Below, in pieces: positions 57,272-64,000 of a DNA stretch of 64,000 nucleotides. This DNA comes from Pseudomonas sp. RIT-PI-S (lineage in GTDB: Bacteria; Pseudomonadota; Gammaproteobacteria; Pseudomonadales; Pseudomonadaceae). Below the pieces are notes generated by a model. It was not told where the DNA came from. It saw only the letters and a list, made by a program, of their open reading frames with translations, and did not search any database. Location: assembly GCF_025642975.1 (NCBI RefSeq), contig NZ_JANZKJ010000007.1, positions 1-64,000 on the forward strand, in the 5' to 3' direction. Within the stretch, counting starts at the first letter, position 1. Each line of letters starts with the position of its first letter. Made by a program: the position numbers and the translations under genes.

Positions 57272-57390
57272 TGGAGGGCTCCTGGGCAAGCATCGGAAAA
57301 GGCGCTTAAGGTAGTGAGGGTTTTACGCCTTCGCAAGCCAGCCCATCGGCTTTATTTGCCCCGGGCCCCCAGGGTGCGCCGGGTCACCAC

Positions 57391-58038
57391 TCAGGGTTTG
57401 GGCGGATTGACCTTGGCGGTCCATTCATAAGCCTTCACCGTGGCTGGCCGAGCCTTGATGGTTTCGAACCAGCGCTTGAGGTGAGGGAAGTCCTCGAGTT
57501 TCTGGTTTTGCATCTCGTACGGCACGATCCACGGGTAGATCGCCATGTCGGCGATGCTGTAGTGGTCCCCGCCCACGAACGTCGCTTGCGCCAGCCGTTT
57601 GTCCAGTACGCCGTACAGGCGGGCGGTTTCATCGGTGTAGCGCTTGATTGCGTAGGGAATTTTCTCCGGGGCGAAGCGGCCGAAGTGGTGATTTTGCCCG
57701 GCCATCGGGCCAAGGCCACCCATTTGCCAGAACAACCACTGCAGCACTTGCTGGCGCTCGCGTAGGTCCGTCGCGAGGAACTTGCCGGTTTTCTCCGCCA
57801 GATAAAGCAGGATCGCACCGGATTCGAACAGGGAGATCGGCGCGCCGCCGTCGGTTGGCGCCTGGTCGATGATGGCCGGGATGCGATTGTTAGGGGAGAT
57901 TTTCAAGAAATCGGCGGCGAATTGCTCGCCCTTGCTGATGTTGATCGGGTGCAGCTTGTATTCGAGCCCGGCCTCTTCCAGAAACAAGGTGATCTTGTGG
58001 CCGTTGGGGGTGGTCCAGTAATAAAGGTCGATCATCAA
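57391..58038 (-). CDS. Glutathione S-transferase family protein (YfcG-like)
   Basis: The 215-residue protein has an N-terminal thioredoxin-like GST domain (IDLYYWTTPNGHKITLFLEEAGLEY) and a C-terminal helical domain (MGGLGPMAGQNHHFGRFAPEK). The Asn of TPNGHK is the YfcG-type active-site residue. Such proteins have glutathione-dependent disulfide-bond oxidoreductase activity. The start is one of two adjacent ATG codons with GGAG upstream. It is single and divergent from the small gene at 58222. Confidence 0.92.
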   Translation of the reverse strand: MMIDLYYWTTPNGHKITLFLEEAGLEYKLHPINISKGEQFAADFLKISPNNRIPAIIDQAPTDGGAPISLFESGAILLYLAEKTGKFLATDLRERQQVLQWLFWQMGGLGPMAGQNHHFGRFAPEKIPYAIKRYTDETARLYGVLDKRLAQATFVGGDHYSIADMAIYPWIVPYEMQNQKLEDFPHLKRWFETIKARPATVKAYEWTAKVNPPKP

Positions 58039-58221
58039 GCGCTCCGTTGCACAGGTTAAGGGCTATCCAGCAGCTTGGGGCTCGCTTGCGTTAAATCAAG
58101 TGAAACATCTGTGTGCCGCTTGCACTAAAACAGCCGGAACAACCCTGCCAGCACCCCGGTCCACTATGGGCAGGCAAGCAGTGCCTGGCATCGATACATT
58201 CATCGCCTGAGGGAGATAGCA

Positions 58222-58455
58222 ATGAAACAGTGGCAGATCACCTTCACCGACAAGAGCGGCAGCCCGTCATCGATTTCGGTCCCGTCCGAGCACCGCCCTA
58301 GCGATGAAGAGGCCGCCGTAGCCATCCGGGCCAAGATGTTTCCGGTCATCCACGAGGTCCCCCTCAATGACTTCGATGGGCGTGACGAGAAGCCCACTGC
58401 CAAGTGGCTCGAAGAGCAGAACGGTATGAAGATCACCGCCATCACGGAGGCTTGA
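58222..58455 (+). CDS. Conserved hypothetical protein, 77 residues
   Basis: The small acidic soluble protein (starting MKQWQITFTDKSG) shows alternating beta and helix patterns, for example SDEEAAVAIRAKMFPV. GGGAG upstream of the ATG at 58222 supports translation. No domain recognised. It reads in the same direction as the RraB-like gene 140 bases later. Confidence 0.65.
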   Translation: MKQWQITFTDKSGSPSSISVPSEHRPSDEEAAVAIRAKMFPVIHEVPLNDFDGRDEKPTAKWLEEQNGMKITAITEA

Positions 58456-58594
58456 TGCCGGGTGGCGCCACCCGCGGCCGATACCCCGTGCACGGCGGGG
58501 TGTACTGAACATTTCACGCTGAACGCTTCATGCAAGTGGCCGGGATGACCGGCGACAAGGAGAGTCTATCCATCGCTTTTCAGGAGGACGAGAC

Positions 58595-58936
58595 ATGAGC
58601 AATGCCTATCAGGAAGACATCAGCACCCTGCTGTTACGCAAAATGAAAGAAGGCGGCTTCGACTTCGCAGCCATCCACCCCATCGAATTTTATGCCGTGT
58701 TTCCAGACGAGCATCGGGCCCGCGCGGCCGCTGGCCACTTTCGCGGTGAGTCCCTCAATGCTCAGGTGATGGAGCGCCCGGACGGTGCCTGGCACCTGGA
58801 GCTGTCTAAGCTGATGTATGCCACGCACTTCGGTATCGGGGAGTTCGAGCACGACTTCGAGTCGGTGGTCGAGCCACTGGGTGGGGAAATCGAAGGCTGG
58901 GGCGTGAAGCACAAGATGCCCAGGCACCAGGCGTGA
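58595..58936 (+). CDS. RraB-family regulator of RNase E
   Basis: The 113-residue protein has the RraB pattern (LLRKMKEGGFDFAAIHPIEFYAVF, LEPL... EIEGWGVKHK). RraB binds RNase E and alters RNA decay in enterics. AGGAGG lies eight bases before the ATG. The assignment to the family is good; the partner in this organism is not shown. It lies between the 77-residue gene and the CpATP-grasp operon. Confidence 0.8.
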   Translation: MSNAYQEDISTLLLRKMKEGGFDFAAIHPIEFYAVFPDEHRARAAAGHFRGESLNAQVMERPDGAWHLELSKLMYATHFGIGEFEHDFESVVEPLGGEIEGWGVKHKMPRHQA

Positions 58937-59107
58937 GCGTGCAGGCCGGCTGCGTTGCCGTGAAGCGCTGTCCCGCTTGCGGCAACCCGGGTGCACGCCT
59001 TTGGTGCGACGTCGACCCGAGTTGGCCGCCAATGCCTGATTAAACGGGGCGGGGCGGCTGGCACGGGGCTTGCGACACTGGTATGTCCAGGTGACAAGGA
59101 GCACGGC

Positions 59108-60541
59108 ATGAGCCGCACCTATTTTGACGAAATGTACGACGCGGACGGTCAGGTTCGCCCGCATTACCAGGCGTTTGCCCAATGGCTGGCTCAAACCCCG
59201 GAAGAGCTCCTGTCGCAGCGTCGTCGTGAAGCGGATTTGCTGTTCCACCGCGCGGGTATCACCTTCACCCTCTATGGCGACGAGCAGGGCACCGAGCGGC
59301 TGATCCCCTTCGATACCATTCCGCGCAGCATTCCGGCCAGCGAATGGCGGGTGGTGGAGCGTGGCTGCATCCAACGGGTCAAGGCCTTGAACATGTTCCT
59401 GGCCGACCTTTACCACGATCAGCGCATCATCAAGGCCGGGGTGATCCCAGCCGAACAGGTGCTGGCCAACGAGCAATACCAGCTCGCCATGCAGGGCCTG
59501 GACTTGCATCGAGACGTGTATTCGCATATTTCCGGGGTGGACCTGGTTCGCGACGGCGACGGCACTTTCTACGTGCTTGAAGACAATCTGCGCACGCCCA
59601 GCGGCGTGAGCTACATGCTCGAAGACCGCAAGATGATGATGCGGTTGTTCCCCGAGCTGTTCGCGGCGCAGCGCATTGCGCCGGTGGATCATTACCCCAG
59701 CATGCTGCTCGAAACCCTGAAGAGTTCCAGCCCGCTGGACGACCCCAGCGTGGTGGTCATGACGCCGGGCCGTTTCAACAGCGCCTTCTTCGAGCACGCC
59801 TTCCTGGCCCGGGAAATGGGCGTGGAACTGGTCGAGGGGGCAGACCTGTTCGTGCGCGACGACAAGGTGTACATGCGGACCACCCACGGCCCGCACCAGG
59901 TAGACGTGATCTACCGTCGTCTCGATGACGCCTTCCTCGACCCGCTCGCGTTCAACCCAGACTCGATGCTCGGCGTGCCCGGCCTGCTATCGGCCTACCG
60001 CTCCGGCAACGTGGTGCTGGCCAATGCCATCGGCACCGGCGTGGCCGACGACAAGTCGGTGTATCCCTTCGTGACCGACATGATTCGTTTCTACCTCGAC
60101 GAAGAGCCGATCCTCAAGAACGTGCCGACCTGGCAATGCCGCAAGCCGGAGGAGCTGTCTCACGTGCTGGCGCACCTGCCTGAACTGGTGGTCAAGGAAA
60201 CCCAAGGCTCCGGCGGCTACGGGATGCTGGTAGGGCCCGCCGCCAGTGCGGCCGAGATCGAAGCCTTCCGCGCCCGCCTAAAGGCGCGGCCGGCAGCCTA
60301 TATCGCCCAGCCCACGCTGAGCCTTTCCACGTGCCCTACGTTCGTGGAAAACGGTATCGCCCCACGCCATATCGACCTGCGCCCGTTCGTGCTGTCTGGC
60401 AAGGAAACCCGTGTCGTCCCCGGTGGGCTGACCCGGGTGGCGCTGCGCGAAGGTTCACTGGTGGTGAACTCGTCCCAAGGTGGCGGCACCAAGGACACCT
60501 GGGTTGTCGAGGATCAAGGAAGCTTGCCCAATGCTCAGTAG
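59108..60541 (+). CDS. Circularly permuted ATP-grasp protein
   Basis: The 477-residue protein belongs to the CpATP-grasp group (DUF404/407/403 type), with motifs such as YVLEDNLRTPSGVSYMLEDR and VVKETQGSGGYGMLVG. ATP-grasp enzymes of this type are predicted carboxylate-amine ligases forming peptide-like bonds. I choose ATG 59108 with AAGGAG eight bases upstream. It overlaps the alpha-E domain gene by 11 bases and is followed by a transglutaminase-like gene, so the three are one operon. The product is unknown. Confidence 0.93.
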   Translation: MSRTYFDEMYDADGQVRPHYQAFAQWLAQTPEELLSQRRREADLLFHRAGITFTLYGDEQGTERLIPFDTIPRSIPASEWRVVERGCIQRVKALNMFLADLYHDQRIIKAGVIPAEQVLANEQYQLAMQGLDLHRDVYSHISGVDLVRDGDGTFYVLEDNLRTPSGVSYMLEDRKMMMRLFPELFAAQRIAPVDHYPSMLLETLKSSSPLDDPSVVVMTPGRFNSAFFEHAFLAREMGVELVEGADLFVRDDKVYMRTTHGPHQVDVIYRRLDDAFLDPLAFNPDSMLGVPGLLSAYRSGNVVLANAIGTGVADDKSVYPFVTDMIRFYLDEEPILKNVPTWQCRKPEELSHVLAHLPELVVKETQGSGGYGMLVGPAASAAEIEAFRARLKARPAAYIAQPTLSLSTCPTFVENGIAPRHIDLRPFVLSGKETRVVPGGLTRVALREGSLVVNSSQGGGTKDTWVVEDQGSLPNAQ

Positions 60542-61481
60542 AACTGCCTCAGACCTGTATTGGATGTCGCGCTACCTGGAGCGCGCGGAAAACATGGCAC
60601 GCATGCTGGACGTCAGCTATTCGCTGTCGCTGATGCCCCAGGACGGGCGCACCGGCCTGGATGAAATGGCCATGCCGCTGCTGATCACTGGCACCCTGGA
60701 CGATTACCTACAGCGCCATGGCGAGCCCCATGCCGAGCGGCTGCTGCATTTTTTCGCACTCGACGCCAGCAACCTGGGCAGCATCTATAGCTGCCTGGGT
60801 GCCGCCCGCGCCTCGGCCCACGCGGTCAGAGGCCGGATCACCGCCGACATGTGGGAAAACATCAACTCTACCTGGCTGGAAATCCGCGGCATTGCTGCCC
60901 AAGGTTTGGCGCAATACGGCATGAGCCGGTTCTGTGAATGGCTCAAGGAGCGTTCGCACCTGTTCCGGGGCGCGACCTACGGCACCATCATGCGCAACGA
61001 CGCCTTCCGCTTTATTCGCCTGGGGACGTTCCTGGAGCGCGCCGACAACACCTTGCGGTTGCTCGACGCCCGCTACGAAATGATGAGCATCAAGGCGCTC
61101 AACACCGTTGCCGACGATTCGGCGTGGAGCTATTACCAGTGGAGCGCGCTGCTACGGGCGCTGTCGTCGTTCGAGGCTTATACCGAGATCTACCGCGACG
61201 CTCCCGCTGCGCGGCCGGTGGCTGAGTTGCTGCTGTTGCGCGCCGATGTGCCGCGCTCTCTACGCGCCTGCACCGAAGAAATCGACCAGATCCTCTCCGT
61301 GCTGCCAGGCCTCAATGGCCGCCCCGCCCAGCGCATGGCCGCCGAAATGGACGCCCGCCTGCGCTACACGGGCATCGATGAAATCCTGCAGGCAGGGTTA
61401 CATGAGTGGCTCAACCAGTTCATCGATCAGGTGCGTGACCTGGGCAATGTCATCCACACCTGTTACCTGGAGGTTGTATGA
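60531..61481 (+). CDS. Alpha-E domain protein
   Basis: The 316-residue all-helical protein is the alpha-E (DUF403) partner nearly always fused or adjacent to CpATP-grasp proteins. The N-terminal DLYWMSRYLERAENMARMLD is the family hallmark and a related segment recurs at IRLGTFLERADNTLRLLD. It overlaps both neighbours (ATGCTCAGTAG and ATGA junctions), indicating coupled translation. It may act with the ligase. No catalytic residues are assigned. Confidence 0.92.
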   Translation: MLSRTASDLYWMSRYLERAENMARMLDVSYSLSLMPQDGRTGLDEMAMPLLITGTLDDYLQRHGEPHAERLLHFFALDASNLGSIYSCLGAARASAHAVRGRITADMWENINSTWLEIRGIAAQGLAQYGMSRFCEWLKERSHLFRGATYGTIMRNDAFRFIRLGTFLERADNTLRLLDARYEMMSIKALNTVADDSAWSYYQWSALLRALSSFEAYTEIYRDAPAARPVAELLLLRADVPRSLRACTEEIDQILSVLPGLNGRPAQRMAAEMDARLRYTGIDEILQAGLHEWLNQFIDQVRDLGNVIHTCYLEVV

Positions 61482-62281
61482 GGCTTTCGATCAGTCAGGA
61501 AACGACCTACCGGTTCGAGGACGAAGTGCGCAGCAGCATTCAGTACTTGCGCCTGACCCCACATGACACCGAGCGCCAGCACGTGCTCAGTTGGCAGCTG
61601 GATTTACCACGGCAGGTTCGCCCGCAGCTCGATCCCTTTGGCAATGTGTTGCATGTGCTCAGCCTGGAAGGCCCGCACGCGTGTATCACGATCCGCGCGC
61701 GTGGCCAGGTCGACATCAACGAGGCGCTGGAGGCTGAACACGAGCGGCCGTCGCCGTTGCCGTACCTGCGCACCACCACGTTGACCGAGGCCGAAGGCGA
61801 GCTGCGCGACTTCGCCCATGCGTCCTGCGGCAGCAAACGCGATCGCACGGGGTTGTTAGACCTGATGGAGGCGTTAGGCACGCAGATGACAGGGCAGCCT
61901 GGCGCCGATGGCCTGGGCCTGAGCGCCACTGACGCCTTTGCCCAGCGCAGCAGCGCCTGCCACGACCAGGCGCATGCTTTCCTGGCCTGCGCCCGGGTGC
62001 TGGGCGTGCCGGCGCGTTATGTGTCCGGGTACCTGTATACGCCCGGCAGCGACCGTCTGGCCGACCATGCGTGGGCCGAGGCCTGGCTGGACGGCGCCTG
62101 GTACAGTTTTGACATCGCCCAGCGGCTTGCCCGGCCGGAGCGACATTTGAAGCTTGCCGTGGGCCTTGATCACCTCGATGCCTGCCCAGTGCGAGCCATG
62201 CGGCGGGCAGGTGGCATAAGGGCGAGCAACGGCCACGTGGAGGTGACGCCTAGCCCATCGCTTAAGGTTGCCGAGCAATGA
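61478..62281 (+). CDS. Transglutaminase-like cysteine protease family protein
   Basis: The 267-residue protein has an N-terminal beta domain (ETTYRFEDEVRSSIQYLRLTP) and a C-terminal transglutaminase-like domain with the catalytic Cys in SSACHDQAHAFLAC, and His and Asp in DHAWAEAWLDGAWYSFDIA. It could cleave or form peptide/isopeptide bonds of the product of the ATP-grasp ligase. It is the third gene of the operon. In related cassettes an HslV-like Anbu peptidase gene follows, but here the next gene is a tiny peptide gene on the other strand. Confidence 0.92.
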   Translation: MRLSISQETTYRFEDEVRSSIQYLRLTPHDTERQHVLSWQLDLPRQVRPQLDPFGNVLHVLSLEGPHACITIRARGQVDINEALEAEHERPSPLPYLRTTTLTEAEGELRDFAHASCGSKRDRTGLLDLMEALGTQMTGQPGADGLGLSATDAFAQRSSACHDQAHAFLACARVLGVPARYVSGYLYTPGSDRLADHAWAEAWLDGAWYSFDIAQRLARPERHLKLAVGLDHLDACPVRAMRRAGGIRASNGHVEVTPSPSLKVAEQ

Positions 62282-62298
62282 TCTCGCCCATTGGGCGA

Positions 62299-62394
62299 TC
62301 AGCCGAATAGGCGCCCCAGGTTCGGCAAGATCAATAGCAACGTGGTGGCGAAGACGATCAAGGTCGCCTGGCGCATTTTGGGATGTTTGAACAT
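62299..62394 (-). CDS. 31-residue single-span membrane peptide
   Basis: The frame reads MFKHPKMRQATLIVFATTLL and ends ILPNLGRLFG: a basic N-terminus and one hydrophobic helix. AAAGG lies about ten bases before the ATG at 62394. Its basic-then-hydrophobic layout and stop codon position are plausible for a small membrane protein. I know of no function. It is convergent with the transglutaminase gene. Confidence 0.55.
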   Translation of the reverse strand: MFKHPKMRQATLIVFATTLLLILPNLGRLFG

Positions 62395-62749
62395 GACCTC
62401 TAGCCTTTCTTCTTGTTGACCAGCGCCGACCCCGCTGCCTGGGGCCGGCTTCACTGCCTGTTGGCTGGTCGCGGTGGCACAGGCGAGCGGGCCCGAATCA
62501 CCGGAACACTGTTCAATGTAGAAGCGGTGGCGTGGCTGTCCAGAGCGATTTGATAGGAATATGACCCATTATTAGGCCAAAATCGCATGAAACTATCTGC
62601 CGTATCGTTTCAGTAGGCTGACCTAGACGCCCTCAGCCGGCTACCCCAGCGCCCGACCGTTCGTCTGTCTACACCCTTGCATTTACCTGCCGTTCGGATG
62701 CAGGCTTGCGCCAAGCAATTCCGCTTGTTTCGACCCGAGACCGATACCC
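62395..62749. other. Gene-free region upstream of the amidotransferase gene
   Basis: These 355 bases contain no frame with a ribosome binding site that I can support. They include an AT-rich patch at 62540-62600 that may be a promoter for the amidotransferase gene. I see no strong repeat or operator. Confidence 0.5.
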
Positions 62750-63475
62750 ATGTCGTTGCGCATCTGCATCCTCGAAACCGACCACATCCGCCCTGAGCTG
62801 GTCGAGCGATACACAGGCTATGGCGCGATGTTCAAAGAGCTGTTCAAGCGTCAGCCAGTGGCCGCGGATTTCGAGGTGTTCAACGTGGTCGACGGTCAAT
62901 ATCCTCCCGAGACAGCACGCTACGACGCCTACCTGGTTACCGGCAGCAAGGCCGATTCGTTCGGCAATGATCCGTGGATCGAAACCCTCAAGGCGTTCCT
63001 GCTCGACCGTTATCAGCGCGGCGACAAGCTTCTTGGGGTCTGCTTCGGTCATCAGTTGCTCGCGCTGCTGCTGGGCGGCCGCGCCCAGCGGGCGGAACAG
63101 GGCTGGGGGCTGGGGAGCCATCGCTACGAACTGCACGCGCGGCCAGCCTGGATGACCCCGCAGGCGAACGACCTGACCCTGCTGATCAGCCACCAGGACC
63201 AGGTCACCGAGCTGCCGGAGGGCGCTACCGTCGTCGCTTCCAGTGAGTTCTGCCGGTATGCGGCCTACCAGCTCAATGATCAGGTGCTGTGCTTCCAGGG
63301 CCACCCGGAGTTCGTTCAGGATTACTCCCGGGCACTGCTCGACCTGCGCCAGCAACACCTTGGCGAACACGTGTATCAAGCCGCCATGGACAGCCTGGCG
63401 CGCGACCATGATGGGGCGACCGTCGCAGAATGGATGATGCGCTTCGTGGCTGGCCCGAACGTCAACGCGGCCTGA
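62750..63475 (+). CDS. Class I glutamine amidotransferase-like protein
   Basis: The 241-residue protein has the GATase-1 fold with the nucleophile Cys in LGVCFGHQLLA and the His-Glu pair in CFQGHPEF. A stand-alone member, related to GMP synthase glutaminase domains and to gamma-glutamyl hydrolases of the PuuD type. No partner synthase is adjacent, so the acceptor is unknown. It is convergent with the CorA-like gene across a REP-like hairpin region. Confidence 0.88.
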   Translation: MSLRICILETDHIRPELVERYTGYGAMFKELFKRQPVAADFEVFNVVDGQYPPETARYDAYLVTGSKADSFGNDPWIETLKAFLLDRYQRGDKLLGVCFGHQLLALLLGGRAQRAEQGWGLGSHRYELHARPAWMTPQANDLTLLISHQDQVTELPEGATVVASSEFCRYAAYQLNDQVLCFQGHPEFVQDYSRALLDLRQQHLGEHVYQAAMDSLARDHDGATVAEWMMRFVAGPNVNAA

Positions 63476-63486
63476 AGCCCCCGCGG

Positions 63487-63594
63487 GGCTGTAGGAAAGG
63501 GGAGGGCCGCGAAAGCGATAGCATCCTGTGCGCGCTTTTCATTAGCCGCATAGGTGCCGGCTCCCCTCCCGCACGGGGGCTGCGCCTACAGCCA
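63487..63594. repeat. Degenerate REP-like inverted repeat
   Basis: GGGCTGTAGGAAAGGGGAGGG (63487 on) is mirrored by CCCCTCCC near 63562 and CCTACAGCC at 63585-63593, a long imperfect palindrome between convergent genes. The right arm overlaps the stop codon of the CorA-like gene. Confidence 0.5.
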
Positions 63595-64000
63595 CCCAGA
63601 CCGTTTGAAGCTGGCGTATAGCCCGGTGCAGCCAAGGGTGATCACCCCCAGCACGGTGAAGTAGCCGTAGTGCCAAGTCAGCTCGGGCATGTACTGGAAG
63701 TTCATCCCATAGATCCCGGCGATGGCGGTAGGGAAGGCAAGTATCGCTGCCCACGCACCGAACTTGCGCTGGGTGACGCTCTGCCGGGCAGACTCCAGCA
63801 GCATTCCGATCTCGATCGTCTGGCTGGCGATATCGCGGATGCCCACCAAATCCTCCATCTGCCGATTGACGTGAATCTGCACGTCCCGGAAGTAGGGCCG
63901 CATGTTGCGGTCGATGAAGGGGAAATCCAGCCGCTGGAGTTCCTCGCTGATTTCCACCAGCGGTGCCAGGTAGCGGCGCATTTTCAGCAAGTCCCGACGC
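63586..64000 (-). CDS. CorA-like magnesium transporter (5' end outside the window)
   Basis: The frame is open to the right edge, so only the C-terminal part (about 138 residues) is seen. It includes the long helix typical of CorA, then GIYGMNFQYMPEL with the YGMN selectivity motif between two transmembrane helices, and a short cytoplasmic tail (SFKRSGWL). It is a member of the CorA metal-ion transporter family for Mg2+ or Co2+ across the inner membrane. The N-terminal domain is not visible. Confidence 0.92.
   Translation of the reverse strand, partial: RRDLLKMRRYLAPLVEISEELQRLDFPFIDRNMRPYFRDVQIHVNRQMEDLVGIRDIASQTIEIGMLLESARQSVTQRKFGAWAAILAFPTAIAGIYGMNFQYMPELTWHYGYFTVLGVITLGCTGLYASFKRSGWL

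Noticed and set aside
58939..59043. 34-codon GTG frame with a CPACGN zinc-ribbon-like motif
   Set aside because: The start has no ribosome binding site and the frame lies in the leader of the ATP-grasp operon; the cysteine pattern alone is not enough.
58634..59896. 420-codon minus-strand frame
   Set aside because: It lies opposite the RraB-like and CpATP-grasp genes and crosses their intergenic gap; no ribosome binding site or domain.

Overview
The window looks like a Pseudomonas chromosome, most probably of the P. putida group. The evidence is gene content and order recalled from that genus (glpF-glpK-glpR-glpD, argF beside a glutaredoxin and bacterioferritin genes, rnt-pyrC, motY, argG, metG/mrp/dcd, a PA3496-type small protein beside nth), high GC with the matching codon use, and P. 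putida-type REP palindromes (about 54671-54730). I found no rRNA, tRNA, insertion sequence, prophage or CRISPR array. Most of it is core chromosome with a few accessory or rearranged stretches.

Layout. 1-6160: the 3' part of a PAS-GGDEF diguanylate cyclase, a 28-residue membrane peptide, a CopC-type copper protein, a DUF4142 protein, the manganese transporter mntH, two small stress-type proteins and a GAF-EAL phosphodiesterase. 6264-12799: nadA, the giant helicase lhr, and metR with a MetR-type operator at its start. 12995-20705: a 1481-residue putative toxin (dermonecrotic toxin/DUF6543-like) and a DctB/DctD (AauS/AauR-like) two-component pair whose regulator has lost the sigma54-contacting GAFTGA sequence. 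20864-25824: glycerol catabolism (glpFKRD). 26132-35945: ybaK, a PhzF-like protein, an iron/polyamine-type ABC ATPase overlapping argF, glutaredoxin grxD, bfr and bfd (iron storage and release), rnt-pyrC, motY and argG. ArgR-type operators lie upstream of argF and argG, and a Fur-like box lies between the promoter elements of bfd.

35990-44224: a two-helix membrane protein, a NarL/BvgA-type response regulator, a PA3496-type protein, nth, metG, mrp, a cold-shock protein, dcd, a proline-rich peptide and pheC. 44243-54575: the ligase-associated DNA repair cassette (PdeM phosphatase, DEXH helicase, ATP-dependent DNA ligase, beta-CASP exonuclease). Here it is split by a complete arginine/histidine-type ABC operon (aotJQMOP-like). 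54737-64000: a penicillin-acylase-family lipoprotein, a YfcG-like glutathione transferase, an RraB-like protein, the CpATP-grasp/alpha-E/transglutaminase cassette, a class I glutamine amidotransferase and the 3' part of a CorA-like transporter.

How the genes connect: arginine appears three times (argF, argG, aot uptake), with ArgR as the likely common regulator of at least the two biosynthetic genes. Iron handling is grouped (ABC ATPase, grxD, bfr, bfd). Cyclic di-GMP turnover is represented by one cyclase and one phosphodiesterase at the left end. The least explained items are the large putative toxin, the two-component regulator with the altered activator loop, the interrupted repair cassette, and several strong non-coding inverted repeats.
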